This document shows positions 53,984 through 63,370 of a stretch of DNA of 64,000 nt, piece after piece. The DNA comes from Dolichospermum sp. DET69 (lineage in GTDB: Bacteria > Cyanobacteriota > Cyanobacteriia > Cyanobacteriales > Nostocaceae), in NCBI GenBank assembly GCA_017355425.1, contig CP070234.1, forward strand, positions 124,001 to 188,000, in the 5' to 3' direction. Numbering within the stretch: the first letter of the stretch is position 1; every line of letters begins with the position of its first letter. The position numbers and the translations under genes were made by a program. The notes under the pieces were generated by a model that was not told the DNA's origin, ran no database searches, and worked only from the letters and a program-made list of their open reading frames with translations.

Positions 53984-55558
53984 TTAGCTTTCGTTTTTGC
54001 TCATGTGAATATAATCGTGGCAGCTTTCATGAATTGCTAGAAGGTTGTTTGGTTTCCAATTGTTATGATTGGCATCAACATGATGTAAGTGTACCTTCTC
54101 ATCATTGAGCATTTTAAGACCACAATGACCACATTTATGGCTTTGCCGTTTGAGGGCTTTAGAGGTATTGTTGTTATAGAGCTTGCTGTTACGTTCGCTC
54201 CAATAACTTAAATCTCCGTCATAAGGTGATTTCTCACCTTTGACATTGATGTGTTTGTTTTCGGAGTAAGGGACTGCTGGAAACGCCTTATCTAGTAATT
54301 GCTTACTGGTATAGCGATTCTGTTTAGTTTCCTTGTTGAATACCCTAAATGCTCTGTTTTGGATGTGAAATAACGAGTTTCTTGACCCGTCCATCTTGCA
54401 GAAGCGGTGGTAATTCCTCCAGCCTCTAACTACAGGGGCTAATTTCTCAGCCTTTGTGGTAGCACCATAATTCGAGTTGTTGACGATGTATTTTACTTTC
54501 TTGCGAAAAGATTTAAAATTGTCCACTGATGGAGCGCATCTAAACTTCCCGTTTTTCTGGACTAAAAAGTTCCAGCCGAGGAAATCAAACCCATCTGTCG
54601 CGGCGGTTAGCTTTGTCTTTTTCTCGCTGACTTTCATTCCCCGCTCTGCTAAAAACTGACTGATTTTGTCAAGTATTTCTGTGGCATCGTCTTGAGGTCT
54701 GAGTATTATCACCATGTCATCCGCGTATCGGATTGTTGGTTCTATTACTTTACTTCCGGCATCTTTATATCTGTGGATGCTTTCAATGCCGTTTAAAGCG
54801 ATGTTAGCTAGTAGTGGACTTACCACTCCGCCTTGAGGCGTTCCCTGTTCAGGAAATTCTGGGTTGACTCCGGCTTTGAGACATCGGAAAATACCTTGTC
54901 TTATGCTCTTGGGAGCTATGAGTCTATCCATGATGGCGGTGTGGTTTATCCTATCAAAGCATTTTTCGATATCGAGTTCTATAACCCTTTTATCTATTCC
55001 ATTTCGCGCAGAGCATAGGTTTATGAACAGGATTTTCTGTGCGTCATGCGCTGAACGTCCCGTCCTAAACCCGTAGCTCCTAGCATGGAAGGTTGCCTCG
55101 TGCGCTGGTTCTAATGCGTATTTGACAAGGCATTGGTAAGCTCTGTCTGCAATAGTAGGGATTTTCAGCATCCTCATCGTACCGTCCTTTTTGGGGATGG
55201 GTATTTCTCTTAGTTCCTGGTGTTTCCAGTTGCTAACGGATGCTTTTAGCAGTTCATTAAGCTCAAAGCGTTCCTTAAAGGTAAGGGACTTTTTGCCATC
55301 AATTCCTGCGGTCTTTTTACCAGCGTTTAGCTGTGTTACTTGACGGATAGCCATTAATCTCGCTGCGGTTGATTTCAGAATCAGCTTTTGTAGGGACTTA
55401 GCTTTGCGCTTGTCTCCAACTTGAACCGCTTTGTACACTCGTTTTTGTAGGCGGAATAAGTTACGGCGGAATTTCTTCCAGGGTAAGGTCTTCCAAGATT
55501 CACTAGAGTTGTCTCTGTGTCCAATCATGCTCTGCTCCAGTTTGTGTATTCTGAACAC
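53984..55558 (-). CDS. ltrA: Group II intron reverse transcriptase/maturase with HNH domain
   Basis: The 524-residue protein has RT motifs (KKDGTMRMLKIPTIADRAYQ; GTPQGGVVSPLLANIALNGI; IRYADDMVII). A maturase X domain follows (~330-410), then a C-terminal HNH domain CGHCGLKMLNDEKVHLHHVD, NHNNWKPNNLLAIHESCHDY. RT copies spliced intron RNA into DNA at the target, maturase helps folding, and HNH cuts the second strand. The gene looks intact. The first Met is at 55558. Confidence 0.92.
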   Translation of the reverse strand: MFRIHKLEQSMIGHRDNSSESWKTLPWKKFRRNLFRLQKRVYKAVQVGDKRKAKSLQKLILKSTAARLMAIRQVTQLNAGKKTAGIDGKKSLTFKERFELNELLKASVSNWKHQELREIPIPKKDGTMRMLKIPTIADRAYQCLVKYALEPAHEATFHARSYGFRTGRSAHDAQKILFINLCSARNGIDKRVIELDIEKCFDRINHTAIMDRLIAPKSIRQGIFRCLKAGVNPEFPEQGTPQGGVVSPLLANIALNGIESIHRYKDAGSKVIEPTIRYADDMVIILRPQDDATEILDKISQFLAERGMKVSEKKTKLTAATDGFDFLGWNFLVQKNGKFRCAPSVDNFKSFRKKVKYIVNNSNYGATTKAEKLAPVVRGWRNYHRFCKMDGSRNSLFHIQNRAFRVFNKETKQNRYTSKQLLDKAFPAVPYSENKHINVKGEKSPYDGDLSYWSERNSKLYNNNTSKALKRQSHKCGHCGLKMLNDEKVHLHHVDANHNNWKPNNLLAIHESCHDYIHMSKNES

Positions 55559-56135
55559 CTCAGACCAATTACGGTCTGTCCTACCCGGATTGAGGGAATT
55601 CCGCTGCTCGTCCAGCCTACTTGTAGGGTTCGACCGCCCTTAGACCCTCAATCCGTTTTTATTCGTTCCCTCGGTTGATTATTAGTTCCGTTAGGTGTAG
55701 CCATTTCAACCACTGGAATCCCTGGACTCGTACCGCTATGGGACTAAGATGCGGCGGGAATTAACTCCAATGAGGTCGGGTTTTTTGTATTGTGTCCCGC
55801 CTCTCGATAAGTTGCTTTTCCAGGCTCTGTTTCACCGTGGGAACTCCCCATTAACGCCAGTGTCACCCCACAACGGATGTCTGATTGCGTCCTGTTCCTA
55901 GCTTCGACCTCCCGAAGCCGAGTCGGGTCATCGTAGGCAGATAGGGAGTCATACCTGAGTCTGGCAGATGGGACTTGCACCCATATCAGACCGAGAGTTC
56001 AACCTTCTTCTATTGCTAGATTGGGTTGGTTAGCTTATGTACGGGCTGGATACCGTGATTCAGCTAACAACGAATCGCACGAGTCCTTCTAGTAAGGCTT
56101 TTGGGCAAAAAAGCAAATGCGTAACAGCTTAATAG

Positions 56136-56438
56136 TTACAAATCAAAATCAAGAGTAAATGTTTCGCCATCAACATCTTTGGGATTTTCTGGTAATGATG
56201 GAGTTGAAGGGGGCTGGTCTTGTTGACTTGGGTTTGTAGCAATCGGGGTGAAAGCTGGGGTATGTGTAACTATTTGTTGCATTGGGAATGCCCCCTTTTT
56301 GAAAGCAAAATAGCAATCAATAATAAAGTAAAGCGTCTCTAAGTAACTTTTATCTAGTTGCTGTGATTCGGCAAATATACGTTCTCGGTAGCTATCTTTA
56401 ATCCGAACTTTTTCCGGTGTCATTGGCTTCGTTCCCAT
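56136..56438 (-). CDS. ParR-like partner of the actin-type ParM
   Basis: The 100-residue protein has a basic N-terminus MGTKPMTPEKVRIKDSYRER then IFAESQQLDKSYLETLYFII, compatible with an RHH DNA-binding head. A Pro-rich, acidic tail follows (QDQPPSTPSLPENPKDVDGE). It is the next gene after the ParM-like gene on the same strand (72 bp), where ParR normally lies. Sequence identity to known ParR was not tested. Confidence 0.55.
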   Translation of the reverse strand: MGTKPMTPEKVRIKDSYRERIFAESQQLDKSYLETLYFIIDCYFAFKKGAFPMQQIVTHTPAFTPIATNPSQQDQPPSTPSLPENPKDVDGETFTLDFDL

Positions 56439-56510
56439 TCAAATTGGTTGATTCAAAATTCGCGCATTATTACCCCTCAAACTCAAGCCAGGGGCAGTCA
56501 ATCAGCAGGA

Positions 56511-57452
56511 CTACAGATTTTTGTTGATCATGGCTTTTGCCATCTCTAGTAATCCACAGGCATTAGCTTCTACGGGATTGTCCAGAATTTGAAACCCGTT
56601 CTTCTCCAATAACTTCTTAAATCCAGGTAACAAACAGCCACCACCAATTGCCCAAATTTCATCCCCTTGGTGCTTGGCATCTAGTGTCAGGCTTACGGGT
56701 TTCTTTAAGAATTTTTCATACCAATCTTTCAAACAATTGGTGTAGATATCTTTGATGTCAATGTCACGACTGTACTTGGTATGTCCCCTTTCCAAACAAA
56801 ATCGAATCTGGGAGGTGTTGCCGATTTTCCCTCCGTTGAGACGTTTCATTTTTTCGGCAATGTCTTCGATGAGAACTTCTACACCTGCGGGGTAGGGAGT
56901 ATGAACTTCTCGCTTTCCCTGGTTGTAACGAGAATAAAGTGTGGTTCCATTCCCAAAATCTAGGACAGTGAGCTTGGGTGGAAGTTGATGTCCAAACAAT
57001 GCACCCATCCCCTCTGGGACAACTTTAATTATTTCTAGGGTGACATCTGATTTTTTGCCCGCAAGTATTGGTTGATATTCTCCGTTGAGTGCTTGTTTTA
57101 AATCTTTTGCCAGTCCTATGTCATGTAAGCTGACGACTAATTTTAAATGCCAAGCTTTACGATGTGGCAAATGTGCTAATCCACCAAATAACATCAACAG
57201 CGCATTTTTAATTTTGTTTTCGTTGTGGTCCGTATTGCGGTCAAAATGATAACCTGTACGAAAAGCAGATTCTCCCACGGTGTAAGCTGCACCATCTAAA
57301 ACGATTCTTCCTGGTACATCTTCCATCTCTGCTGTAGAAATATAACTGGGGATACGAACGACTTCAAATCCATCGACGAAAAGTTTCAGACTACCGTAAC
57401 CGTTATCGAATCCTGCTGGAAAGATTTTTTGCAAGGCGTGAATGTTAGACAT
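56511..57452 (-). CDS. parM: ParM/StbA-like actin ATPase
   Basis: From ATG 57452 (MSNIHALQKIFPAGFDNGYG) the ~313-residue protein shows the actin-fold phosphate 1 motif FDNGYGSLKLF, then LTVLDFGNGTTLYSRYNQGK (phosphate 2). WAIGGGCLLPGFKKLLE forms the adenosine motif near the end. It resembles the actin-like proteins of plasmid segregation, which polymerise to push plasmids apart. An upstream ATG at 57488 would add 12 residues. The upstream 500 bp carry repeated ACCCCTATATATACCCC-type words, a likely centromere. Confidence 0.8.
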   Translation of the reverse strand: MSNIHALQKIFPAGFDNGYGSLKLFVDGFEVVRIPSYISTAEMEDVPGRIVLDGAAYTVGESAFRTGYHFDRNTDHNENKIKNALLMLFGGLAHLPHRKAWHLKLVVSLHDIGLAKDLKQALNGEYQPILAGKKSDVTLEIIKVVPEGMGALFGHQLPPKLTVLDFGNGTTLYSRYNQGKREVHTPYPAGVEVLIEDIAEKMKRLNGGKIGNTSQIRFCLERGHTKYSRDIDIKDIYTNCLKDWYEKFLKKPVSLTLDAKHQGDEIWAIGGGCLLPGFKKLLEKNGFQILDNPVEANACGLLEMAKAMINKNL

Positions 57453-57488
57453 GGGGGTCAAGTGGGATACAAAAAAAGGGTGGCACAA

Positions 57489-57760
57489 AAATACCCTAAG
57501 TATCTCCTATATATACCCTAGATAGGGGCTAAAAGTTTAATTATTTTCAATTTTCGCGTTAGGGTATATTTATCCCACAAGTAACCCCTATATATACCCC
57601 AAATTATTTTATTTTAGCAATATAGACCCTATATAACCCCTATGCAGGTTATAAGCAGGTTATACATAGGGGTCAAAGGAAATAAATACAAGTCTCTAAT
57701 CTCTTTTTGGGGTATATATAACCCCTATAAAACACCTAAATATACCCTAAATTAATTTTA
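57489..57760. repeat. Iteron-rich region upstream of parM (candidate parC)
   Basis: The words CTATATATACCCTA, CCCTATATATACCCC, ACCCTATATAACCCC, GGTATATATAACCCC and CTAAATATACCC occur in both orientations between about 57500 and 57760. In ParMRC systems the centromere is an iteron set upstream of parM. The region 57761-58029 shows no further feature. Confidence 0.65.
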
Positions 57761-58029
57761 GTTAGTAATTTTACGAACGTATAATATTGCGTGCGAATAG
57801 CAATGGAACCAAAATATACGTTAACGACTGATTCATGTGATAACAATAAAATTTATACCTTTTTCAAGGTCTCATTTTCATAGTAAATTCAGGCTTTCAG
57901 GTTTTTTTCTGTGATAAAAATTGTTATTACCGGAAAAGTTATATTTTAATGCAACGACTCAAAATCAATGACAGCAAGGATTTTTGGCTTAACATACACT
58001 CCTGTTCTCATGCTACTCACGGGCGAACA

Positions 58030-58953
58030 TCAATCTTCTTCTAGTAAATTTTCCATTTGAAATAACAGTTTTTCTAATTGTTTTTGCTTTTGGGGATTGG
58101 ATAAAACCTTTGTTTTTTGCACTCGTCCCAAAATGGATGTAATGCGCTGTTTGAGAGGATTTGAGGTATCCTGGCTAGGTTTAGTTTCGTTAAGACTACG
58201 GATACGTTCTTTAATTTGAGTTAGTGATAATCGACTAGCGATCGCTTCTGCTAGTAAACTTTGGCGTAACTGTTCATTCTTCACCCGTGCAATGGCATTG
58301 GCCTTGGTGTACTCAATTTTCCCGGAACGCAGCGCCTCTAAAATATCTATAGGTAGTTTTAGTAAAGGTAGACGATTACTCACAAAAGACTCCCACCCCA
58401 TCAACCCTAAATCAGTAAATATCGCCTTAATTGCTTCAGATTCTGGTTGACTAATAACGTTATTAGTCAATCGGGAAACATCATTCAACATCCGATAAAG
58501 CAAGGCTGTGACTTCATTTGGAGTTGATTCTAATCGCAGTGACAGTAGCTGCAAAATACCTTCAGTTTCTTCTACTGGATTCAGGTCTTCCCGTTGGAGA
58601 TTTTCTACTAGGGCAATGGTAAAAGCTTCAGAATCAGTTAATGTGCGGATGGTAACAGGAACTTCTAATAATCCCACAGCTTGCGCTGCCCGATAGCGTC
58701 TTTCTCCGGCTACTAATTCATACTGCCCTGGTTGACTTAAAATTGGTCGAATGAGCAGATTTTCTAAAATGCCATGCTCTTTCACAGATTGAATGAGTTG
58801 CTCCATCTTGAGCGGATCAAAATAGCGCCGGGGCTGTTGAGAGGGCAGACTAATAGCAGATAAAGCCACCGTTGCTGTTGGCAGTGGTGAATCTTTTGTT
58901 GGCTCAGTGCTTTCATATAAAAAATCTTTGAGTTCCCGCCTTTTACTTGACAT
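58030..58953 (-). CDS. parB: ParB-family partition protein (second ParAB system)
   Basis: The 307-residue protein has the ParB/Sulfiredoxin-type N-terminus PSQQPRRYFDPLKMEQLIQS, the CTP-binding box VAGERRYRAAQAVG and LVENLQREDLNPVEETEGIL. A DNA-binding part with an HTH follows (LRSGKIEYTKANAIARVKNE). It overlaps parA by 11 bp. It should bind a parS site and load ParA-driven segregation. No clear parS 16-mer palindrome was found by eye. Confidence 0.9.
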   Translation of the reverse strand: MSSKRRELKDFLYESTEPTKDSPLPTATVALSAISLPSQQPRRYFDPLKMEQLIQSVKEHGILENLLIRPILSQPGQYELVAGERRYRAAQAVGLLEVPVTIRTLTDSEAFTIALVENLQREDLNPVEETEGILQLLSLRLESTPNEVTALLYRMLNDVSRLTNNVISQPESEAIKAIFTDLGLMGWESFVSNRLPLLKLPIDILEALRSGKIEYTKANAIARVKNEQLRQSLLAEAIASRLSLTQIKERIRSLNETKPSQDTSNPLKQRITSILGRVQKTKVLSNPQKQKQLEKLLFQMENLLEED

Positions 58954-59575
58954 TCAGCACCTCCAAGGCTTCTTGAAAAAGTGCCTCATAATCACTTGCG
59001 GCTTCGGTTGCGGCTTTGCCTGACATTTGAAATACAGTACACCCCTGACCAGGGGCATCAGCGATACACTGTTTTTGATAGATAGCAGTTTTTAGTAAAT
59101 GGGTTCCTGTGGCAATCAGAGCTTCTCTAGCTTCTCTCTCTAAGACTGTACCTTTGGTGGCTCGGCTCAAAAATAAAGCAGCTTTTGGATAACCAGAGCG
59201 CAATTCAGTCGCGTGTTTGATAAAACGCAAAATTTTATGACTGCTGTGTAAATCTAAGCCAGAAGGTTGGCAGGGAACTAAAGCAATATCACAACGAGCC
59301 AGTATTGCTTTAGTAGTTTCAGAAAGTGAACCAGGAGCATCAATCACCAAGGCTGAATACTGGATAGCTAAGTCAGGAATTTTTTCAAACAACTCTTCTG
59401 GGTCTTGAATGACTTGGTAAACCAGACCTAAAGATTTAGCCCAGACGGAACTACTTTGTTGGGCATCGGCATCAACCATTAGTGTTTTTTGGCGTTGACT
59501 AAACCAATAGGCCAGATGAACAGCCGCAGTTGATTTGCCTACGCCACCTTTTTGATTTGTAAAGGCAATAATCAT
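58943..59575 (-). CDS. parA: ParA-family ATPase (second ParAB system)
   Basis: The 210-residue protein has NQKGGVGKSTAAVHLAYWFS, the canonical deviant Walker A, then MVDADAQQSSSVWAKSLG and ALVIDAPGSLSETTKAILAR. It is short with no N-terminal HTH, but its partner is a true ParB rather than an RHH protein, an unusual pairing. It differs from the parA at 26662, which has KGGCSKST. Confidence 0.9.
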   Translation of the reverse strand: MIIAFTNQKGGVGKSTAAVHLAYWFSQRQKTLMVDADAQQSSSVWAKSLGLVYQVIQDPEELFEKIPDLAIQYSALVIDAPGSLSETTKAILARCDIALVPCQPSGLDLHSSHKILRFIKHATELRSGYPKAALFLSRATKGTVLEREAREALIATGTHLLKTAIYQKQCIADAPGQGCTVFQMSGKAATEAASDYEALFQEALEVLNVK

Positions 59576-59863
59576 AAAAATATATGGTAGGGGTCACTCG
59601 ATTTTGGATTGACGTTAGCGCAGCGCGTATTTTGGACTTCGACTTCGCTCAGTCGAACGATTTTGGATTAACTCCACTCTAAAGTGTAGAAGCTCGAAGA
59701 AAATGGATTTGGGATTGACGTTAGCGAAGCATACGCAGCGCGGCGAGTATTTTTCTGCACTGAAGGACGGGGCTTTTACCAAATTTTTTTAATCTAAAAT
59801 TGCCAGTAAATATAGCGAGAGGTAAAAGTCCTCAAAACGAACAGGACGATTATATCAATTCTA
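59576..59863. other. Upstream region of the second parA with dispersed repeats
   Basis: Contains two copies of a GGATTGACGTTAGCG-like word (59609, 59713) and a short palindrome around TTCGACTTCGCTCAGTCGAA (59638-59657). No gene. The parA promoter and possible parS sites should lie here. Confidence 0.4.
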
Positions 59864-60082
59864 TTAACTTAGTTTAGTTGTTTGTTTAGCAACCAAATAT
59901 TGCTCAATCGCTTCACGAATCAAATCAGGTACTGTGCATTTTTCTAGATCAGCCAGATTTTTCAGATGCTGTTTCATCTGTGGATGCATCAATACTTTCA
60001 CTTGTTCTGAAAGTGGCTCGTCTCTGCCATAGTCAAAGCGATACTTGATTCCAAAATCGGGATTACCACCAGGTCTCGCCAT
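59864..60082 (-). CDS. RHH (CopG-like) small DNA-binding protein
   Basis: From ATG 60082 (MARPGGNPDFGIKYRFDYGR) the protein continues VKVLMHPQMKQHLKNLADLE and VPDLIREAIEQYLVAK, a ribbon-helix-helix pattern. An ATG at 60136 would add 18 residues without an obvious SD. It could be a copy-number or par regulator of the neighbouring second par operon. It is divergent from the 60215 gene. Confidence 0.6.
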   Translation of the reverse strand: MARPGGNPDFGIKYRFDYGRDEPLSEQVKVLMHPQMKQHLKNLADLEKCTVPDLIREAIEQYLVAKQTTKLS

Positions 60083-60214
60083 TAGTTGCACACTTATAAC
60101 GACAATCTCAATTATATCGCAATTAGCATCAGACAAATACTTCTAAGCCAGATACTTTAATTGCGTGGTACTACGTTATAATTATGAAAATAACTAACCA
60201 GGAACGCAAGTGAT

Positions 60215-61090
60215 ATGGTTAATGCGCCGCTTGACAAGACTACCACTGTTATCAGTGAGAATTTGGCTGTTGATGCTAAAAATGGTGATGCTGTTAATAC
60301 TACGATAGCAATATTTACTACTAAAGAACTAACTAAAGAAGAAGAGGGCGATCGCTTCCGGTTAGAGCGTCAAGTAGAGAGGGCGTTCTCCGAAGCTGGA
60401 AAAGCCTTGAGACAATTGAGAGACAGAAAACTATATCGCAACTCCCACAAAACTTTTGACGAATACTGCAAAGACAGGTTTAGCTATAACCGTTCCCGTT
60501 CCTACCAACTTATTGACGCAGCTAGTGTTGTGGACAACCTAGAAGAATGTCCACAAATTGTGGACATTTTGCCAACAGCAGAAGGACAAGTGCGACCATT
60601 GACAAAATTAGAAGCAGAGGAACAAGTTAGATGTTGGCAAGAAGCAGTAGAGGCGGCAGGTGGTAAAGTACCATCAGGACGCATTGTTAAAAGTATTGTG
60701 GACAAATTACAGGAGCAACCGAATTTACCTAACACCCACTATTTAGGGCAAGTGTGTGAAATTCTCCCTAAAGATGATTTAGAACTCAAGGGCAAAAACG
60801 GTTGTTGGGGAATTATTACTCATGTCGGCAATTTTAGCTACACAATTATTACATGGGATGGAGAGTATCTAGTGAAGATGGAAAACCTGAAGCCGTTGGA
60901 TTATTCTGAGAGTGATAGCCAATATATGCAGCAATTGTGTCAACGTCTTGTCAGATTGCATCGAATGAGGAATATTGATGATGCTGTTATTTGGCTACTA
61001 GCTGGTTTAAGTAAACGATATCAACCATGTTTGACACCACTGCAAGAAAAGTTACTAACTATTGCTGAAGAAGAGTGTGGACTGATCTAA
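60215..61090 (+). CDS. Plasmid-associated helical DNA-binding-type protein
   Basis: The 291-residue protein has RLERQVERAFSEAGKALRQL, then RKLYRNSHKTFDEYCKDRFS and RSRSYQLIDAASVVDNLEEC, a pattern common on cyanobacterial plasmids with an HTH-like middle. The C-terminal 130 residues are less conserved in type, with an SH3-like segment (NGCWGIITHVGNFSYTIITW). It probably acts in plasmid replication control or regulation, but this is inference. It is divergent from the RHH gene, whose promoter shares the 130-bp gap. Confidence 0.5.
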   Translation: MVNAPLDKTTTVISENLAVDAKNGDAVNTTIAIFTTKELTKEEEGDRFRLERQVERAFSEAGKALRQLRDRKLYRNSHKTFDEYCKDRFSYNRSRSYQLIDAASVVDNLEECPQIVDILPTAEGQVRPLTKLEAEEQVRCWQEAVEAAGGKVPSGRIVKSIVDKLQEQPNLPNTHYLGQVCEILPKDDLELKGKNGCWGIITHVGNFSYTIITWDGEYLVKMENLKPLDYSESDSQYMQQLCQRLVRLHRMRNIDDAVIWLLAGLSKRYQPCLTPLQEKLLTIAEEECGLI

Positions 61091-61227
61091 TGTCATTCCT
61101 TCTAATCCCAAAATAATGTAGTGTTTCGTAGTCAAAAGTAGGAATAAGCATCTTTGCTGTGGAGTTTTTTAAAATCAGTTAGTTTCCCACCGATTCTTTT
61201 CCCTATTATTTTGATATCAAGTCCTGA

Positions 61228-62343
61228 TCACAAAGAAGCTGTTGATATAGGTAAATAAACTGTAAAAATACTGCCTTCCCCTACGGTCGATTCCACAGAG
61301 ATATTTCCCTGATGGGCTTCAACAATTTGAAGAGACAAATATAATCCTAGACCATTCCCCCGGCGCTGGTGTTTGCCCTGTCGAAAGCGTTCAAATAAAC
61401 CTACTTGTTCTGATTCACTGATGCCAATACCTGTATTTTTTACTACAATTGTTACGTATTGATGATGGCGATGAAGCTGAATTTCTACTGAACCGCTATC
61501 TGTAAAACGAATAGCGTTGCCAACTAAGTTAATCAGCAATCGGTATAATTCTATCCTATCACCCCTGACTCTTAATAATGATGATTGTTGCCTGTTGAAT
61601 GTTGTTGTCAGAGTCAAGTTTTTCATCACAGCCAAAGGTTTGAGTTCCTGCACTACCTTTTGGCTTAACTCGCACAAATCTACAGGAAAAAACTCTAACT
61701 CTTTATTACCTGCTTCATATTGATAAACATCGAGAATATTTTCAACCATATCCAATAGCGTTTGATTACTTTCGGTAATTTGTTGGAGATATCCCTGCAT
61801 TTCTGAGAGATTATCCCCAAAAGTTCCTTTCTTCAGCATTTTTAGCATTTGAATTGCTGAAGTTAAAGGAGTGCGTAAATCGTGAGTCATATTAATCACA
61901 AAATCTTCGCACCATTGCTGGGTAATTATATCTCGGTGATTGATACTGTGTTTTAGTCGCAAGAGCGAACGCACTTTTGCCAACAATTCTTTTTGTTCTA
62001 CAGGCTTAATCAAAAAGTCATCAGCACCAGCCTGTAAACCTTGAATGAAAGAGGACTCGTCACAATTGGTAACGAGTAACACAGGTATGAAAGGTAAATG
62101 GGAATTCTGCTTGATCTGTCGAGTGATTTCATAGCCATCAATACTTGGAGTGAACGTATCTAATAGGACTAAATCAGGTGGAGATTCGACAATCTTAATT
62201 AAGGCTTCACTATCGCTATCTGTTACTGTTACCGTGTATCCTTCTTGCTTGAGAGTAGATTTTAGTACACAAACATTCTTGGTTGAGTCATCTACCAAAA
62301 GGATACTTTCTGTTGAACTTGAGTTCCAAGAGAAAGGTGTCAT
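61228..62343 (-). CDS. Response-regulator-type histidine kinase (REC-HisKA-HATPase)
   Basis: The 371-residue protein has an N-terminal receiver domain (SILLVDDST; D62 in LLDTFTPSIDG; K113 in DFLIKPVEQKE). A histidine kinase follows: H154 in NMTHDLRTPLTS, N-box LINLVGNAIRF, and G-boxes VVKNTGIGISESE and GNGLGLYLSLQIVEAHQGNI. Without a membrane segment it is a soluble hybrid kinase. The LuxR-type regulator gene lies 307 bp away, divergently, and is the natural partner. Confidence 0.9.
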   Translation of the reverse strand: MTPFSWNSSSTESILLVDDSTKNVCVLKSTLKQEGYTVTVTDSDSEALIKIVESPPDLVLLDTFTPSIDGYEITRQIKQNSHLPFIPVLLVTNCDESSFIQGLQAGADDFLIKPVEQKELLAKVRSLLRLKHSINHRDIITQQWCEDFVINMTHDLRTPLTSAIQMLKMLKKGTFGDNLSEMQGYLQQITESNQTLLDMVENILDVYQYEAGNKELEFFPVDLCELSQKVVQELKPLAVMKNLTLTTTFNRQQSSLLRVRGDRIELYRLLINLVGNAIRFTDSGSVEIQLHRHHQYVTIVVKNTGIGISESEQVGLFERFRQGKHQRRGNGLGLYLSLQIVEAHQGNISVESTVGEGSIFTVYLPISTASL

Positions 62344-62650
62344 ACAAATACCAGTAGATTTATTTAAATCAAGTTGGCTATTTCTTTTCTTTAATGAATC
62401 TTAACACTTAAATCGGCTTTCTTCACTAAAACTTTAAATTTTACCTACGTCAATAGGCATATTTTTTGATATGATTTTTTGCTTTATCTATATCAATAGA
62501 TAGATTTTTTGCTGTTATACCTTATTTTGCCTCCATCAATGGGTAGACTTTGCTAGAATCCTAAAAAATTTAACCGATAGACTGAGCCGTTTGTAGTCAA
62601 CTATTTCCCACGTTAGAAAGAGTACATTTAGCTAGTTGTTGAGGTAGGTA
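62344..62650. promoter_or_regulatory. Divergent promoter region with a 43-bp degenerate repeat
   Basis: Three copies of CAATAG/CAATGG-containing units start with CAATA at 62451 and 62494 and CAATG at 62537, exactly 43 bp apart. Each is followed by a TTTTTTG-like tract. Their place between a kinase and a regulator gene suggests binding sites or a STRR-like element. No promoter boxes could be fixed. Confidence 0.5.
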
Positions 62651-63370
62651 ATGGCAAATATTAGAGCGGTAATTATCGAAGACCATAATTTGACTAGAGT
62701 AGGTATCCGTAGTTGTTTGAATGAGCAAAAGAATATTCAAGTGATAGGAGACACAAATACTGCTGCTGCTGGTCTAAAATTGCTTCAGAATACTAAACCA
62801 GATATTGCTATTGTTGATATTCGCTTACCAGATATGGATGGGATAACATTAGTGCAGCGGTTTCGACAATCTATGCCACCAGAAACAGCAGCGCAAACGA
62901 AGATCATGATGCTCACTTCTTTTGCTCAAGAAAAAATGGTCTTAGCAGCTTTTGCATCTGGGGCAGATTCTTACTGTGTTAAAACCACTAAGTTTGAGTT
63001 GCTATTAGAAGCACTGTACATGACTTATGAGGGTTATTCTTGGATTGATCCGGTAATCGCTCGTATTGTTCTCAAACATATTCGTCAATTGAAAATACCT
63101 ACGGTAAAATTAAATATTGCTCAAACAGTGCCAATTTTTGCGCTTGATCCAGAGCAAGCCAGTATTCTAAAAGCAAATCCACTGACTAATCGGGAAATGG
63201 AGGTATTGGAACTAATTGTCCAAGGATTCAGCAATCAAGAGATTGCGGATCAACTCTATATCAGCTTAGGAAGCGTAAAAGTATATGTACGCGGTGTTTT
63301 AAACAAACTTTTTGCCAGTCACCGCACCCAAGCTGCTGTCATCGCCTTACGGGCTGGTTTGTTTGATTAA
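62651..63370 (+). CDS. NarL/FixJ-type response regulator
   Basis: The 239-residue protein has a receiver domain with AVIIEDHNLTRVGIR and phospho-acceptor D56 (IAIVDIRLPDMDG), a linker, and a LuxR-type HTH (LTNREMEVLELIVQGFSNQE, IADQLYISLGSVKVYVRGVL). It should bind DNA when phosphorylated, probably by the divergent hybrid kinase. Start ATG 62651 is preceded by GTTGAGGTAGGTA. Confidence 0.92.
   Translation: MANIRAVIIEDHNLTRVGIRSCLNEQKNIQVIGDTNTAAAGLKLLQNTKPDIAIVDIRLPDMDGITLVQRFRQSMPPETAAQTKIMMLTSFAQEKMVLAAFASGADSYCVKTTKFELLLEALYMTYEGYSWIDPVIARIVLKHIRQLKIPTVKLNIAQTVPIFALDPEQASILKANPLTNREMEVLELIVQGFSNQEIADQLYISLGSVKVYVRGVLNKLFASHRTQAAVIALRAGLFD

Larger units (their letters stand above)
53895..56080 (-). 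mobile_element. Group II intron with RT-HNH protein
   Basis: On the minus strand the intron begins GTGCGATTCGTTG at 56080 and ends ..CTCTACCTAT near 53895 (2186 bp). A domain V-like hairpin is at 53940-53975 and a domain VI-like part follows. It has a 5' structured ribozyme region of about 500 bases before the RT gene. The insertion point is just after a stem-loop (AAGCCTTACTAGAAGGACTC) following the ParR-like gene, so no gene is broken. Confidence 0.8.
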
